Positions 52,901 through 61,562 of a stretch of 64,000 nt of DNA are shown here, in pieces (the stretch's first letter is position 1; each line of letters opens with the position of its first letter). The stretch comes from Pseudomonas sp. BMS12 (GTDB lineage: Bacteria > Pseudomonadota > Gammaproteobacteria > Pseudomonadales > Pseudomonadaceae). The position numbers and the translations under genes were made by a program. The stretch lies in the NCBI RefSeq assembly GCF_001592875.1, contig NZ_LSOF01000009.1:115035-179034 (forward strand), written 5' to 3'. The notes below the pieces were generated by a model, which was given only the letters and a program-made list of their open reading frames with translations, did no database searches and was not told where the DNA came from.

Positions 52901-53032
52901 CGCTTCGACATCGGCCTGGTAATCGCCACCGGCATGTCCATCGGTACCCTGTTCACCCTGTTCGTGCTGCCCTGCGTTTACACCCTACTGGCCAAGCCGG
53001 ACAAGGCTGCAGCCACAGTGCCCGCGCACTGA
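49985..53032 (+). CDS. RND multidrug efflux permease, MexW-like
   Basis: A 1015-residue inner-membrane proton-driven pump with 12 helices and two large periplasmic loops. It starts MAFTDPFIRRPVLATVVSLL. The proton-relay Asp pair is in GLVVDDAIVVVEN (about residues 400-401). The conserved GxxGxxx stretch of helix 11 and the C-terminal RLRPVLMTTAAMVFGMVPL are visible. It belongs to the HAE-1 hydrophobe/amphiphile group. It lies 85 bases after the adaptor gene and is followed by a terminator. It probably shares a channel encoded elsewhere, as MexVW does with OprM. Confidence 0.94.
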   Translation: MAFTDPFIRRPVLATVVSLLIILLGFQAFSKLVIRQYPQMENALITVTTAYPGANAETIQGYITQPLQQSLASAEGIDYMTSASQQNLSIISIYARIGADSDRLFTELLAKANEVKNQLPQDAEDPVLSKEAADASALMYVSFYSDELSNPQITDYLSRVIQPKLATLPGMAEAEILGNQVFAMRLWLDPVKMAAYGIAAQDVTDAVQRYNFLAAAGEVKGQYVVTSINASTDLKSAEAFAAIPVKTDGDSRVLIRDIARVEMGAENYDSISSFDGTPSVYIAIKGTPSANPLDVIKHVRAILPELEAQLPPNLKVSIAYDATEFIRASIEEVVKTLGEAVLIVIVVVFLFLGAFRSVLIPVITIPLSMIGVLFFMQLMGYSINLLTLLAMVLAIGLVVDDAIVVVENIHRHIEEGKTPFDAAIEGAREIAIPVVSMTITLAAVYAPIGFLEGLTGALFKEFALTLAGAVIISGIVALTLSPMMCSRLLRHEENPSGLAHKLDQLFDRLKRRYQKALHGTLDTRPVVLVFAVIVMCLIPIMLKFTKNELAPEEDQGIVFLFTNAPQPSNLNYLNAYTDQFVKIFKEFPEYYSSFQINGFDGVQSGIGGFLLTPWSERERTQMELLPIVQGRLNDIPGLQIFGFNLPALPGTGEGLPFQFVINTPNDYESLLQVAERIKQRAMESGKFAFLNVDLAFDKPEVVVDIDREKAAQMGVSMQDLGSTLAILLGEGEINRFTIDGRSYKVIAQVERAYRDNPGWLSNYYVKSDSGAMVPLGTLIKVSDRARPTKLKQFQQLNSAIVEGVPIVSMGEAVDTLAQIAREEAPRGYAFDYAGSSRQYIQEGSALFATFGLALAIIFLVLAAQFESFRDPLVILVTVPLSICGALIPIFLGFSSMNIYTQVGLVTLIGLISKHGILIVEFANQLRHDKGLSVREAIEEAASIRLRPVLMTTAAMVFGMVPLILATGAGAVSRFDIGLVIATGMSIGTLFTLFVLPCVYTLLAKPDKAAATVPAH

Positions 53033-53043
53033 GGCCGGCCAAC

Positions 53044-53075
53044 AAAAAAGCCCCGCACTTGCGGGGCTTTTTTTC
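53044..53075. terminator. Bidirectional terminator after mexW-like gene
   Basis: AAAAAAGCCCCGC-actt-GCGGGGCTTTTTTT. Serves the pump gene on the plus strand and the small exported protein gene on the minus strand. Confidence 0.9.
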
Positions 53076-53089
53076 ACCAATCCTTCGCT

Positions 53090-53326
53090 TTACTGCTCGC
53101 CTTTCATGGCATGGGACAGACCGAACATCAGCAGCAGCAGGTTGTCGCCATCGGCCTCGACCGGTTTCACACCGACATGCCGGCTGGAAACCGCCGGGCA
53201 TTGCTGCTCGGCACAGTGCTTGTCATCCAGTACGCGCGGGGCCGGCTCCTGCCAGGCTGCGGCGGCCAGCGCGGTAACGCTGAGCGCGCCAATGAGGAAC
53301 AAACCTCGAGCGATTTCTAGCTTCAT
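53090..53326 (-). CDS. Small exported protein downstream of inaA
   Basis: A 78-residue protein beginning MKLEIARGLFLIGALSVTALAAAAW, a clear Sec signal with likely cleavage after the Ala run (about residue 23-25). The mature part of about 54 residues has a Cys pair (CAEQQC) and a hydrophobic C-terminal stretch (LLLLMFGLSHAM). Not recognised as a named family; PAO1 has a hypothetical gene in the same position (PA4377, from memory). GAGG lies 8 bases upstream of the ATG at 53326. It is 2 bases after the inaA stop, so it is certainly in one operon with inaA. Confidence 0.75.
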   Translation of the reverse strand: MKLEIARGLFLIGALSVTALAAAAWQEPAPRVLDDKHCAEQQCPAVSSRHVGVKPVEADGDNLLLLMFGLSHAMKGEQ

Positions 53327-53328
53327 TA

Positions 53329-53997
53329 CTACAACCTCTTGAAAGTGCTGCCAAACACCTTTTCGTAACCGTAGACCACCTGCTGCCACTCGGCAGCACT
53401 CCACGACGAATGGCGACGCAATTGACGCAGATCGTGGAGTGCAGCACCGCGCCGGGTCCAACGCCGGCGACTCTTCTCCAGATCGAGCAGAGCTACCTCC
53501 AGCGCGTCGTCGGTCACCTTCACGAACACATGCTTGGCATACAGGCAGCCATGCTGCCAGCGGGCCGAATTCATGCGGGCCAGCATGGCACCAATTTGTT
53601 GCAGCAATTGGTCGTGCCGCGCCGCATCGAGCTGCTCTCGGCCACCTGCCGCATACCAGCTCTCGATGTCCTGAAAACCATCGAGTGACTCGCTGACCAG
53701 CAGGCCTCTCCAGCCATCGGCACCTCGCTCGGTACCGCAATAGACGATCTGCGGCACGCGCACACCACGACGGGCGAGATCCAGCAACGCCTTGCGCTCG
53801 CGCAGCACGGTCGGACAACCGAAGGGATAACGCAGGCTGCGATAGATATGTCCGACCTGGCGTTTGACGTAATAAACGCTGCCGTCTTCCTCATGCAGGC
53901 GCTGTACACCACTCTCTCCACCTCGCCGGCGATTGGGTTCCTCGACCCAGTCCCCCTGACGCTGCCACCACTGCTCGAACTGGCCAGTCACACTCAT
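53329..53997 (-). CDS. inaA: InaA family (WaaP/Kdo-kinase-like) lipopolysaccharide kinase-fold protein
   Basis: A 222-residue protein with a eukaryotic-kinase-like fold of the InaA/WaaP group. VYYVKRQVG holds the likely ATP-binding Lys (about residue 45). HGCLYAKHVFV forms a catalytic-loop-like segment (without the usual HxD), and LLDLEKSRRR resembles the metal-binding DxE. In enterics inaA responds to weak acids; the substrate is unsettled. The ATG at 53997 has GGAG 6 bases before. The genes colS and colR lie upstream on the same strand across about 150 bases; an envelope-related role is plausible. Confidence 0.87.
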   Translation of the reverse strand: MSVTGQFEQWWQRQGDWVEEPNRRRGGESGVQRLHEEDGSVYYVKRQVGHIYRSLRYPFGCPTVLRERKALLDLARRGVRVPQIVYCGTERGADGWRGLLVSESLDGFQDIESWYAAGGREQLDAARHDQLLQQIGAMLARMNSARWQHGCLYAKHVFVKVTDDALEVALLDLEKSRRRWTRRGAALHDLRQLRRHSSWSAAEWQQVVYGYEKVFGSTFKRL

Positions 53998-54161
53998 GCA
54001 TTTCTCCACTCTATGCCCCTACGGGGTATGCCTTGTATCGCGCCCGGTAACTACGGGTAACACGGTAACCCGAATCCTCAGCCGAAACGGCTCTAGCCCA
54101 CGAGCCTGATACGCTGTACGGGTATCGATAAAAACTGCTTGCAAGTCGCATACCCATCCAA

Positions 54162-55457
54162 TCAATCAACCAGCCCCGCCTCTTCCGAAGCCCGCAACAC
54201 GACCTCGAAACGACAGCCATGGGGCGCGGCATCGCTCAGCTCGACGCTCCAGCCCTGGCTCTCGCAAATCCGCTGGACCAGCGACAATCCCAGACCAAGC
54301 CCCTCGCCCCGGGCGGCGCCACCGCGCACGAATGGCTGGAACATGGCTTCGCGCTCCGCTGCCGGAATGCCGACACCGCTGTCTTCGACCACGAAGCCTC
54401 CCGCCTGCAAGCGCAGCTCGACCCGACCACGCTCGGTGTAGTGCCAGGCATTGCGCAACAAATTGCCCAGCACCGAGCGCAGCAGGGGGGCATTGTACAT
54501 TTTTTGATCAGCAAGATCGGACCGGTAGTCGAAAACCAGACCTTTGGCCTCGATAGCGGGGCGCCACTGCTCGACCAGGCTGTCGGCAATGTCACGCAAG
54601 CCGGCCTGGGGCGCCGCCACGCTGCCATCGGCGGGAGAGCGAGCCAGCAGGAGAAATGTCTGCACCAGTTCGCGCATTTCGTCGCAGGCGTTGGCGATGC
54701 GGCGCACCTGGGTCGTCGCTCGCGCATCCAGGCAGGGACTTTCCAGCAACAGTTCACAGGAGCTCGCCATCACCATCAGCGGCGTACGCAGTTCGTGGCT
54801 GACATCGCTGGTAAACAGGCGCTCACGTGTGAGGGCGCGGCGTAGCAGGCCCAGGGTGGTATCGAAGGATGCCGCCAACCGCCCCACCTCGTCCTCGGCG
54901 TAATCCGGTGCCAGCTGCGGCGCCCGATCGAGCAGTTGATCGGGGTGGCGCACCTGTTGCGACAGCCGCACCACGGGTTCGATCACCTTACGCGCCAACA
55001 ACCAGCCGAGCAGACCAGCGAGCGCCAGGCTGATCAGGAAACCCACCAGCACAATGGCAAACAGCAGTTGCTCGCGTTCCTCGAACTCGCTCTGGTCCTC
55101 CATCAGCACATAGCGTCGGCCATCCACCAGGTGCACGTAGACATAGTAGGAGCGCTCATTGCGAAACAGTTCGCTGAAACCGGGCGGCAGGCTCTGCAGA
55201 TCCTCACTCAGAGCGAACTCGCCCTGTCCGCCGGAGAAGTGAAATACCTGGGTCGGCTCCGGACGGTGCCGCCAGTCGTCGATGCTTTCCATCTTCAGCA
55301 GGCGGTCTAGGTCGCCGCCCAGCTCGGAGGAAATCAGGCGCTCTTCGACCAGGTGCACAGTCTCGACGATACCCACGGCAAAGGTGCCACCCACAAGTGC
55401 CGTCATCAGCACGAATGCAATGACGATGCGCCGTGACAGGCTCTGCTTAAACTCCAT
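54162..55457 (-). CDS. colS: Sensor histidine kinase ColS
   Basis: Membrane kinase that senses excess metals (Zn2+, Fe3+) and activates ColR to protect the envelope. It has 431 residues. Helix 1 spans about 9-31 and helix 2 about 130-155. A HAMP domain follows, then the phospho-acceptor SHELRTPL (His about 213) and an ATPase domain with GLGLGLSLV. In the periplasmic loop H35, E38, E96 and the ExxE pair E126/E129 line up with residues I recall as metal-sensing in P. putida ColS; position 57 is Glu. The ATG at 55457 overlaps the 3' end of colR by 11 bases. Confidence 0.92.
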   Translation of the reverse strand: MEFKQSLSRRIVIAFVLMTALVGGTFAVGIVETVHLVEERLISSELGGDLDRLLKMESIDDWRHRPEPTQVFHFSGGQGEFALSEDLQSLPPGFSELFRNERSYYVYVHLVDGRRYVLMEDQSEFEEREQLLFAIVLVGFLISLALAGLLGWLLARKVIEPVVRLSQQVRHPDQLLDRAPQLAPDYAEDEVGRLAASFDTTLGLLRRALTRERLFTSDVSHELRTPLMVMASSCELLLESPCLDARATTQVRRIANACDEMRELVQTFLLLARSPADGSVAAPQAGLRDIADSLVEQWRPAIEAKGLVFDYRSDLADQKMYNAPLLRSVLGNLLRNAWHYTERGRVELRLQAGGFVVEDSGVGIPAAEREAMFQPFVRGGAARGEGLGLGLSLVQRICESQGWSVELSDAAPHGCRFEVVLRASEEAGLVD

Positions 55458-56130
55458 CGGTGCCCTCAACTAGGCGATAGCCAACGCCATGCACGGTGTG
55501 CAGCAGCGCCGTGGCAAAAGGTTTGTCGATGATCTGCCGTAGCTGGTGTACGTGGCTGCGCAGGCTGTCGCTGTCCGGGCAGTCGTCGCCCCACAGCGCC
55601 TCCTCCAGCACCTCGCGGCGCACCACATGCGGGCTTTTCTGCATCAGCAGCGCGAGCAGCTTAAGCCCCACAGGATTGAGCCTGAGCGCCTTGTCGGCGC
55701 GCCTGATTTCCAGGGTGTCGAGGTCATAGCTGAGGTCTGCCACCTGCAGCAGGCGCTTGCCGCCCCCGAGGCTGCGGCGCAGGACTGCCTCGATGCGCGC
55801 GGCCAGTTCGGAAAGTGCGAACGGCTTGACCAGGTAATCGTCGGCACCCGACTTGAACCCCTCCAAACGATCATCCAGCTGGTCGCGGGCGGTGAGCATG
55901 ATCACCGGCGTGTCACTGCGCGCTTCCTCGCGCAGGCGACGGCACAGGGTATAGCCATCGATACCGGGCAGCATGATGTCCAGCACCAGCAGGTCGTAGT
56001 GCTGGCTGGTCGCCAGCTGCAGGCCGGACAGCCCGTCCTGGGCGCAATCCACCGTGTAACCCTTGATCTGCAGGTAATCGGCCATGTTGGCCAGAATGTC
56101 GCGATTGTCCTCGACCAGGAGAATACGCAT
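55447..56130 (-). CDS. colR: Response regulator ColR
   Basis: OmpR/PhoB-type regulator of 227 residues, partner of ColS. The receiver domain begins MRILLVEDNRDILANMADYL with phospho-acceptor D51 (LLVLDIMLPG) and the conserved Lys in LVKPFALSEL. The C-terminal winged helix spans about 125-220. In pseudomonads ColR controls envelope-modifying genes. The ATG at 56130 gives the standard N-terminus; a longer upstream frame is not family-like. It is transcribed away from the PAP2 phosphatase gene, a possible ColR target. Confidence 0.93.
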   Translation of the reverse strand: MRILLVEDNRDILANMADYLQIKGYTVDCAQDGLSGLQLATSQHYDLLVLDIMLPGIDGYTLCRRLREEARSDTPVIMLTARDQLDDRLEGFKSGADDYLVKPFALSELAARIEAVLRRSLGGGKRLLQVADLSYDLDTLEIRRADKALRLNPVGLKLLALLMQKSPHVVRREVLEEALWGDDCPDSDSLRSHVHQLRQIIDKPFATALLHTVHGVGYRLVEGTDGV

Positions 56131-56289
56131 GGTCTTTGATCTCGTTGTGCGGATAAGCGCAAAGATACCCCGGACCAGACAATAACCCCCGCGCAATGAC
56201 GGTTTTTTCACATCGAGTTCACCAGCTATCGACATGTGGCGCAGCAAACTGCCGGGCATTCACGCCCTTAGCCCACTGATAGGTTCGCC

Positions 56290-57015
56290 ATGCTTTCATC
56301 CCCCCGTTTCGATCGTCGCTGGTGGTACGGCCTGCCGCTGGCCGTACTGGCATTGATGCTGGTCGTCGAGCCCAGCCCGCTGGACTTCGCCCTGTCCAAC
56401 CTGTTCTACGTGCCTGGGCAGGGTTTCATTGGTCGCCACAACGCCTTCCTCGAAGACATCCTGCACGACCGCGCCAAGCAGGTGTGCATTGCCATTGCCT
56501 TGCTGGCCCTGGCCGGCTTCCTGATCAGCCTACTGCCGACACCACTGCGGCCGCTGCGGCGACGGCTCGGCTATCTGGTACTGGCCATCGGTCTGTCGAC
56601 CGGCATCGTCACACCGCTGAAGAAGGTCACGCAGATGCACTGCCCCTGGAGCCTGGAACAGTACGGCGGCGTCGAGCATTTCTCGCCACTGCTCGGCCCA
56701 CGCGCCGCACCGGTCGAGAAACCGGGCAACTGCTGGCCCGGCGGCCACGCCGCAGCCGGGTTCGGCCTGTTCGCCCTGTTCTTCGCCCTGCGTGATCGCA
56801 AACCGCGCCTGGCCCGTGCGGCGCTGATCGGCGCCAGCACACTGGGCATCGTGTTCTCGATCTCACGCATGGCCCAGGGTGCCCACTTTCTCTCGCACAA
56901 CCTGTGGACCGCAGGGCTCTGCTGGCTGATCTGCCTGGGCCTGTACGACCTCATGCTGTACCGCCCAGCAGCGCAAACCGCGGAAGAGCCTGCCCGAGCA
57001 CCCGCCGAGGCGTGA
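56290..57015 (+). CDS. PAP2-superfamily membrane phosphatase
   Basis: A 241-residue inner-membrane phosphatase with about six helices. Catalytic signatures of type-2 phosphatidic acid phosphatases are present in variant form: KKVTQMHCPW, CWPGGHAAAG (PSGH-type motif) and SRMAQGAHFLSHNLW (the acid-phosphatase Arg/His motif). Relatives act on lipid phosphates, including lipid A or undecaprenyl-PP. The substrate here is unknown. The location next to colRS (divergent, 159 bases) suggests envelope lipid modification in response to metal stress, as inference. Confidence 0.87.
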   Translation: MLSSPRFDRRWWYGLPLAVLALMLVVEPSPLDFALSNLFYVPGQGFIGRHNAFLEDILHDRAKQVCIAIALLALAGFLISLLPTPLRPLRRRLGYLVLAIGLSTGIVTPLKKVTQMHCPWSLEQYGGVEHFSPLLGPRAAPVEKPGNCWPGGHAAAGFGLFALFFALRDRKPRLARAALIGASTLGIVFSISRMAQGAHFLSHNLWTAGLCWLICLGLYDLMLYRPAAQTAEEPARAPAEA

Positions 57016-57025
57016 ACTGCAGCCA

Positions 57026-57057
57026 TAAAAAAGCCCCGCACTTGGCGGGGCTTTTTT
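57026..57057. terminator. Bidirectional terminator between PAP2 gene and groEL
   Basis: AAAAAAGCCCCGC-acttg-GCGGGGCTTTTTT, serving both converging genes. Nearly identical to the terminator at 53044-53075. Confidence 0.9.
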
Positions 57058-57080
57058 GACAGCTCAGGGAGCCGGTCGGC

Positions 57081-58733
<1,653 letters not shown>

Positions 58734-58765
58734 TCAATTCTTGATTAAGCGGAGATTCGCGGGGA

Positions 58766-59059
58766 TCAGGCTTCGATGACGGCGAGGATTTCATTCTCGC
58801 CCATCACCAGCAGGTCTTCGCCGTCGACCTTGACGGTGTTGCTGCCGCTGTACGGGCCGAACACCACTTTGTCACCGACCTTGACGGCCAGGGCACGGAC
58901 TTCGCCGTTGTCCAGGACCTTGCCGGCGCCCACAGCGACAATCACGCCCTGGTTCGGCTTCTCAGCGGCCGAACCCGGCAGCACGATGCCGCCAGCGGTC
59001 TTGGTTTCTTCTTCGCTGCGACGGATAACGACGCGGTCGTGCAGAGGACGAAGCTTCAT
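58766..59059 (-). CDS. groES: Co-chaperonin GroES
   Basis: Lid of the GroEL chamber, 97 residues from the ATG at 59059 ([20 protein letters not shown]). The mobile loop [13 protein letters not shown] that contacts GroEL is visible at about 23-35. GGAGAG precedes the ATG; a longer in-frame start upstream is not family-like. First gene of groESL, with a sigma-32-type promoter about 155 bases upstream. Confidence 0.98.
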   Translation of the reverse strand: MKLRPLHDRVVIRRSEEETKTAGGIVLPGSAAEKPNQGVIVAVGAGKVLDNGEVRALAVKVGDKVVFGPYSGSNTVKVDGEDLLVMGENEILAVIEA

Positions 59060-59212
59060 TGTCGATCTCTCCTGATAGTTGTTTTCACTGGCCGGCGACT
59101 GCGCCGGCGGGTTAGGCAAAACCGGCTTGGGGCCGGACGCATCTCGCCTTGGCAAGACGCGGAAGTCTGTTCCGCCGCAGCACTGCGACAGAAACCTTGC
59201 GGTGATCGCTAG

Positions 59213-59238
59213 ATAGGGGCGTTCAAGGGTATTTCAAG
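59213..59238 (-). promoter_or_regulatory. Sigma-32 heat-shock promoter of groESL
   Basis: Minus strand: CTTGAAA (59232-59238), 12 bases, then CCCCTAT (59213-59219). This closely follows the RpoH consensus (CTTGAAA, 11-16 bases, CCCCAT-T). No CIRCE-type inverted repeat is seen. Confidence 0.8.
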
Positions 59239-59270
59239 GGCGCGGGCGAAATTTTTTACGCGCCGCATAC

Positions 59271-59720
59271 TCAATCGCGACGCTCGTACTCGCCTTCCAG
59301 CACATTGGGATGGGTCTGCCCGGAGCGGGCCTGGACGTCATCGAAGAAGGCACGCTGGCGCAGCGCCTGCTCTTGGGCACGGCGCTGCAGCTTGCCGATC
59401 AACAGGCGCCGGGTGAAGGGGAACAGGCAGAGCAGGCCGAAGATGTCGCTGATGAAGCCCGGCAACAGCAGCAGACCGCCGCCGACGGCGATCAACAGGC
59501 CTTCGAACATTTCGCCCTCGGGCATCTCGCCACGCGCCAGCTTCTCGCGGGCGCGCCAGGCGGTGGCCACCCCGGCCACGCGCAGCAGCACGCTACCGAG
59601 CAAGGCAGAGCCGATCACCAGCAGCAGGGTCGGCAGAACGCCAATCGCGCTGCCGACCTGGATCAGCACGGCCAGTTCGAGGATGGGGAACAGCAGGAAG
59701 AGAAACAGAAAAGCGCGCAT
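59271..59720 (-). CDS. fxsA: FxsA family membrane protein
   Basis: A 149-residue inner-membrane protein with about three hydrophobic helices (about 2-22, 27-50 and 75-100) and a basic cytoplasmic tail. It starts MRAFLFLFLLFPILELAVLI, typical of FxsA, whose E. coli member suppresses exclusion of phage T7 by the F plasmid. The normal cellular role is unknown. It lies immediately upstream of groESL (minus), the conserved pairing. The groES heat-shock promoter lies between them. Confidence 0.93.
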   Translation of the reverse strand: MRAFLFLFLLFPILELAVLIQVGSAIGVLPTLLLVIGSALLGSVLLRVAGVATAWRAREKLARGEMPEGEMFEGLLIAVGGGLLLLPGFISDIFGLLCLFPFTRRLLIGKLQRRAQEQALRQRAFFDDVQARSGQTHPNVLEGEYERRD

Positions 59721-59783
59721 TGCAGGGTCCTTGGCGGAAGAACGGCTTCCGGTAACGATGAAGTATGGGGTGTCGCGCTTAAT

Positions 59784-60515
59784 TCAAGCTGAAGCCTGCC
59801 CAACGGTCGGCCAGACTTCGGCGCGGGCCAGCTGTACCAGGGCCTGGCGCACCGCACCCGGGTTGTTACAGGATGTTGGAAAGGGCAGCCAGTGCAGGGC
59901 CTTGCCGATGCGCAGATGGAAGCCTTCGCTGTCGATACCGACCAATTGTGCCGGCTCGTGCCGTGGCAGCCCGAGCAGTTCGACATAGTGCGCGATGGCG
60001 CTGGCGTGGTCGTCATTCATATGTTCGACCATGCTGCGCTCCGCCTCGCCGGCATGCGGATTGGCCAGGGTGACTTCTGCCAGCCAGTGAATGGCGCCAA
60101 AACCGCCGACATAGCGGCTGCGCACCGGCTTGAGGCGCCAGAAATCGAAGTCGTGCGTGCGGTGGTAGTCGCGGGCCTCGGGAAAGTAGCGGTAATAGCG
60201 CGCGGCAGCCGCTTCGATGCCCTCGGCAGCGTCGATCTGCTCGGCCTCGGCCAGAATGGTCAACCGCCCGGCGGCCTGGACATCCTCGGCACCCCGCTCA
60301 CCGACCAGCAGCGAGCACTTGTTGTCTTTCTGCAGGTTATGGGTGTGCTGCGCGATGCGGCTGATGAGAATCAGCGGCCAGCCCTGCTCATCCAGGCAAT
60401 AGGGCACCACCGATCCGAAAGGGAAGCCTTGTACCACTTTGGAATGAGTGGAAAGCACCCCGCGGTATTCCTTGAGCAGCAATTCTCGGGCATGCTTTGC
60501 GGCTGTTTCGCTCAA
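59784..60515 (-). CDS. HugZ-family (pyridoxamine-oxidase-fold) haem utilisation-like protein
   Basis: A 243-residue cytoplasmic protein. An N-terminal split-barrel flavin-binding-like domain (about 1-150, with GFPFGSVVPYCLDEQGWPLIL) is joined to a C-terminal DUF2470 domain (about 160-235, with VEHMNDDHASAIAHY). This arrangement matches the HugZ/HutZ group, some of which degrade haem; others have unknown roles. I chose a TTG start at 60515, since GGAG lies 7 bases upstream and it gives (M)SETAAKHARELLLK. The much longer open frame to 61535 is antisense to the SDR gene and is artefactual. Confidence 0.86.
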   Translation of the reverse strand: MSETAAKHARELLLKEYRGVLSTHSKVVQGFPFGSVVPYCLDEQGWPLILISRIAQHTHNLQKDNKCSLLVGERGAEDVQAAGRLTILAEAEQIDAAEGIEAAAARYYRYFPEARDYHRTHDFDFWRLKPVRSRYVGGFGAIHWLAEVTLANPHAGEAERSMVEHMNDDHASAIAHYVELLGLPRHEPAQLVGIDSEGFHLRIGKALHWLPFPTSCNNPGAVRQALVQLARAEVWPTVGQASA

Positions 60516-60620
60516 TTTATGACTCCTCGCTAAGAATCCGTCGAAATAAACGGACCGGCGCCCTGCACAGTCAGCCGTAGCGCCCGCGAGGCCACCAGTA
60601 AGACCTTGAGGGGTAGTGTT

Positions 60621-61379
60621 ATGGAACTCAAAGACAAAGTCATCATCATCACCGGCGGCTGCCAGGGCCTCGGCCGCGCCATGGGCGAATACCTGGCCGC
60701 CAAGGGCGCCAAGCTGGCCCTGGTCGACCTCAACCAGGAAAAACTCGACGAAGCCGTGGCCGCCTGCAAGGCCGCCGGCGGTGACGCCCGCGCCTACCTG
60801 TGCAACGTCGCCAACGAAGAACAGGTGACCCACATGGTCGCCCAGGTGGCCGAGGACTTCGGCGCCATCAACGGCCTGGTCAACAACGCCGGCATCCTGC
60901 GTGACGGCCTGACCATCAAGGTCAAGGACGGCGAGCTGAGCAAGATGAGCCTGGCCCAGTGGCAGTCGGTGATCGACGTCAACCTGACCGGCGTGTTCCT
61001 CTGCACCCGTGAAGTGGCGGCCAAGATGATCGAGCTGAAGAACCAGGGCGCCATCATCAACATCTCCTCCATCTCCCGTGCCGGCAACATCGGCCAGGCC
61101 AACTACTCCGCCGCCAAGGCCGGCGTCGCCGCCGACACCGTGGTCTGGGCCAAGGAACTGGCGCGTTACGGCATCCGCGTCGCTGGCGTCGCGCCTGGCT
61201 TCATCGAGACCGAGATGACCGGCAGCATGAAGCCGGAAGCCCTGGAGAAGATGACCGCCGGCATCCCGCTGCGCCGCATGGGCAAGCCGGCCGAGATCGC
61301 CCACTCGGTGGCCTACATCATGGAGAACGACTACTACACCGGGCGGATTCTGGAGCTCGACGGCGGCCTGCGCCTCTGA
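60621..61379 (+). CDS. Short-chain dehydrogenase/reductase (FabG-like)
   Basis: A 252-residue NAD(P)-dependent oxidoreductase. The cofactor motif is TGGCQGLG (about 11-18). NNAG is present, catalytic Ser-Tyr-Lys lies in [20 protein letters not shown] (YxxxK), and the C-terminal motif is [10 protein letters not shown]. It is close to the FabG branch, but it sits alone rather than in a fab operon, so the substrate is unknown. GAGGGG is 7 bases before the ATG. PAO1 has an SDR in the same relative place after groESL/fxsA (from memory). Confidence 0.9.
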   Translation: MELKDKVIIITGGCQGLGRAMGEYLAAKGAKLALVDLNQEKLDEAVAACKAAGGDARAYLCNVANEEQVTHMVAQVAEDFGAINGLVNNAGILRDGLTIKVKDGELSKMSLAQWQSVIDVNLTGVFLCTREVAAKMIELKNQGAIINISSISRAGNIGQANYSAAKAGVAADTVVWAKELARYGIRVAGVAPGFIETEMTGSMKPEALEKMTAGIPLRRMGKPAEIAHSVAYIMENDYYTGRILELDGGLRL

Positions 61380-61391
61380 TTGGGTTTCGAT

Positions 61392-61507
61392 CTGCTGCGC
61401 GTCGGCCAGGCGTCGTTGGAGAAGGCCCTCGGGCTGCTCATTTACACTCAGTAAACTCCGCGCCCTCGGCCCTTCTCCGCCTAGCCTGACTCTAGCTCGC
61501 GAGATCG
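61392..61507. repeat. Large imperfect extragenic palindrome
   Basis: A long hairpin-forming element. The left arm is GTCGGCCAGGCG...GGAGAAGG...CGGGC (61401-61433). The right arm is GCCCTCGGCCCTTCTCC...GCCTAGCCTGAC (61462-61490). The central TGCTCATTTACACTCAGTAAACTC is itself nearly palindromic (TTTAC-actca-GTAAA). It has the look of a dispersed Pseudomonas intergenic repeat; only this copy was noticed in the window. Confidence 0.6.
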
Positions 61508-61521
61508 ATCCGCCAGTCCGT

Positions 61522-61548
61522 AAAAAGCCCCGCATTGCGGGGCTTTTT
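61522..61548. terminator. Bidirectional terminator between SDR and ChaN genes
   Basis: AAAAAGCCCCGC-att-GCGGGGCTTTTT, 14 bases past the ChaN-gene stop (minus) and usable by the SDR transcript on the plus strand. Confidence 0.9.
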
Positions 61549-61562
61549 GTTTTCTGCGGCGG

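Noticed and set aside
60516..61535. Upstream extension of the HugZ-like frame across the SDR gene
   Set aside because: The extension is antisense to a clear SDR gene. The HugZ family length and a good ribosome binding site support the TTG at 60515.
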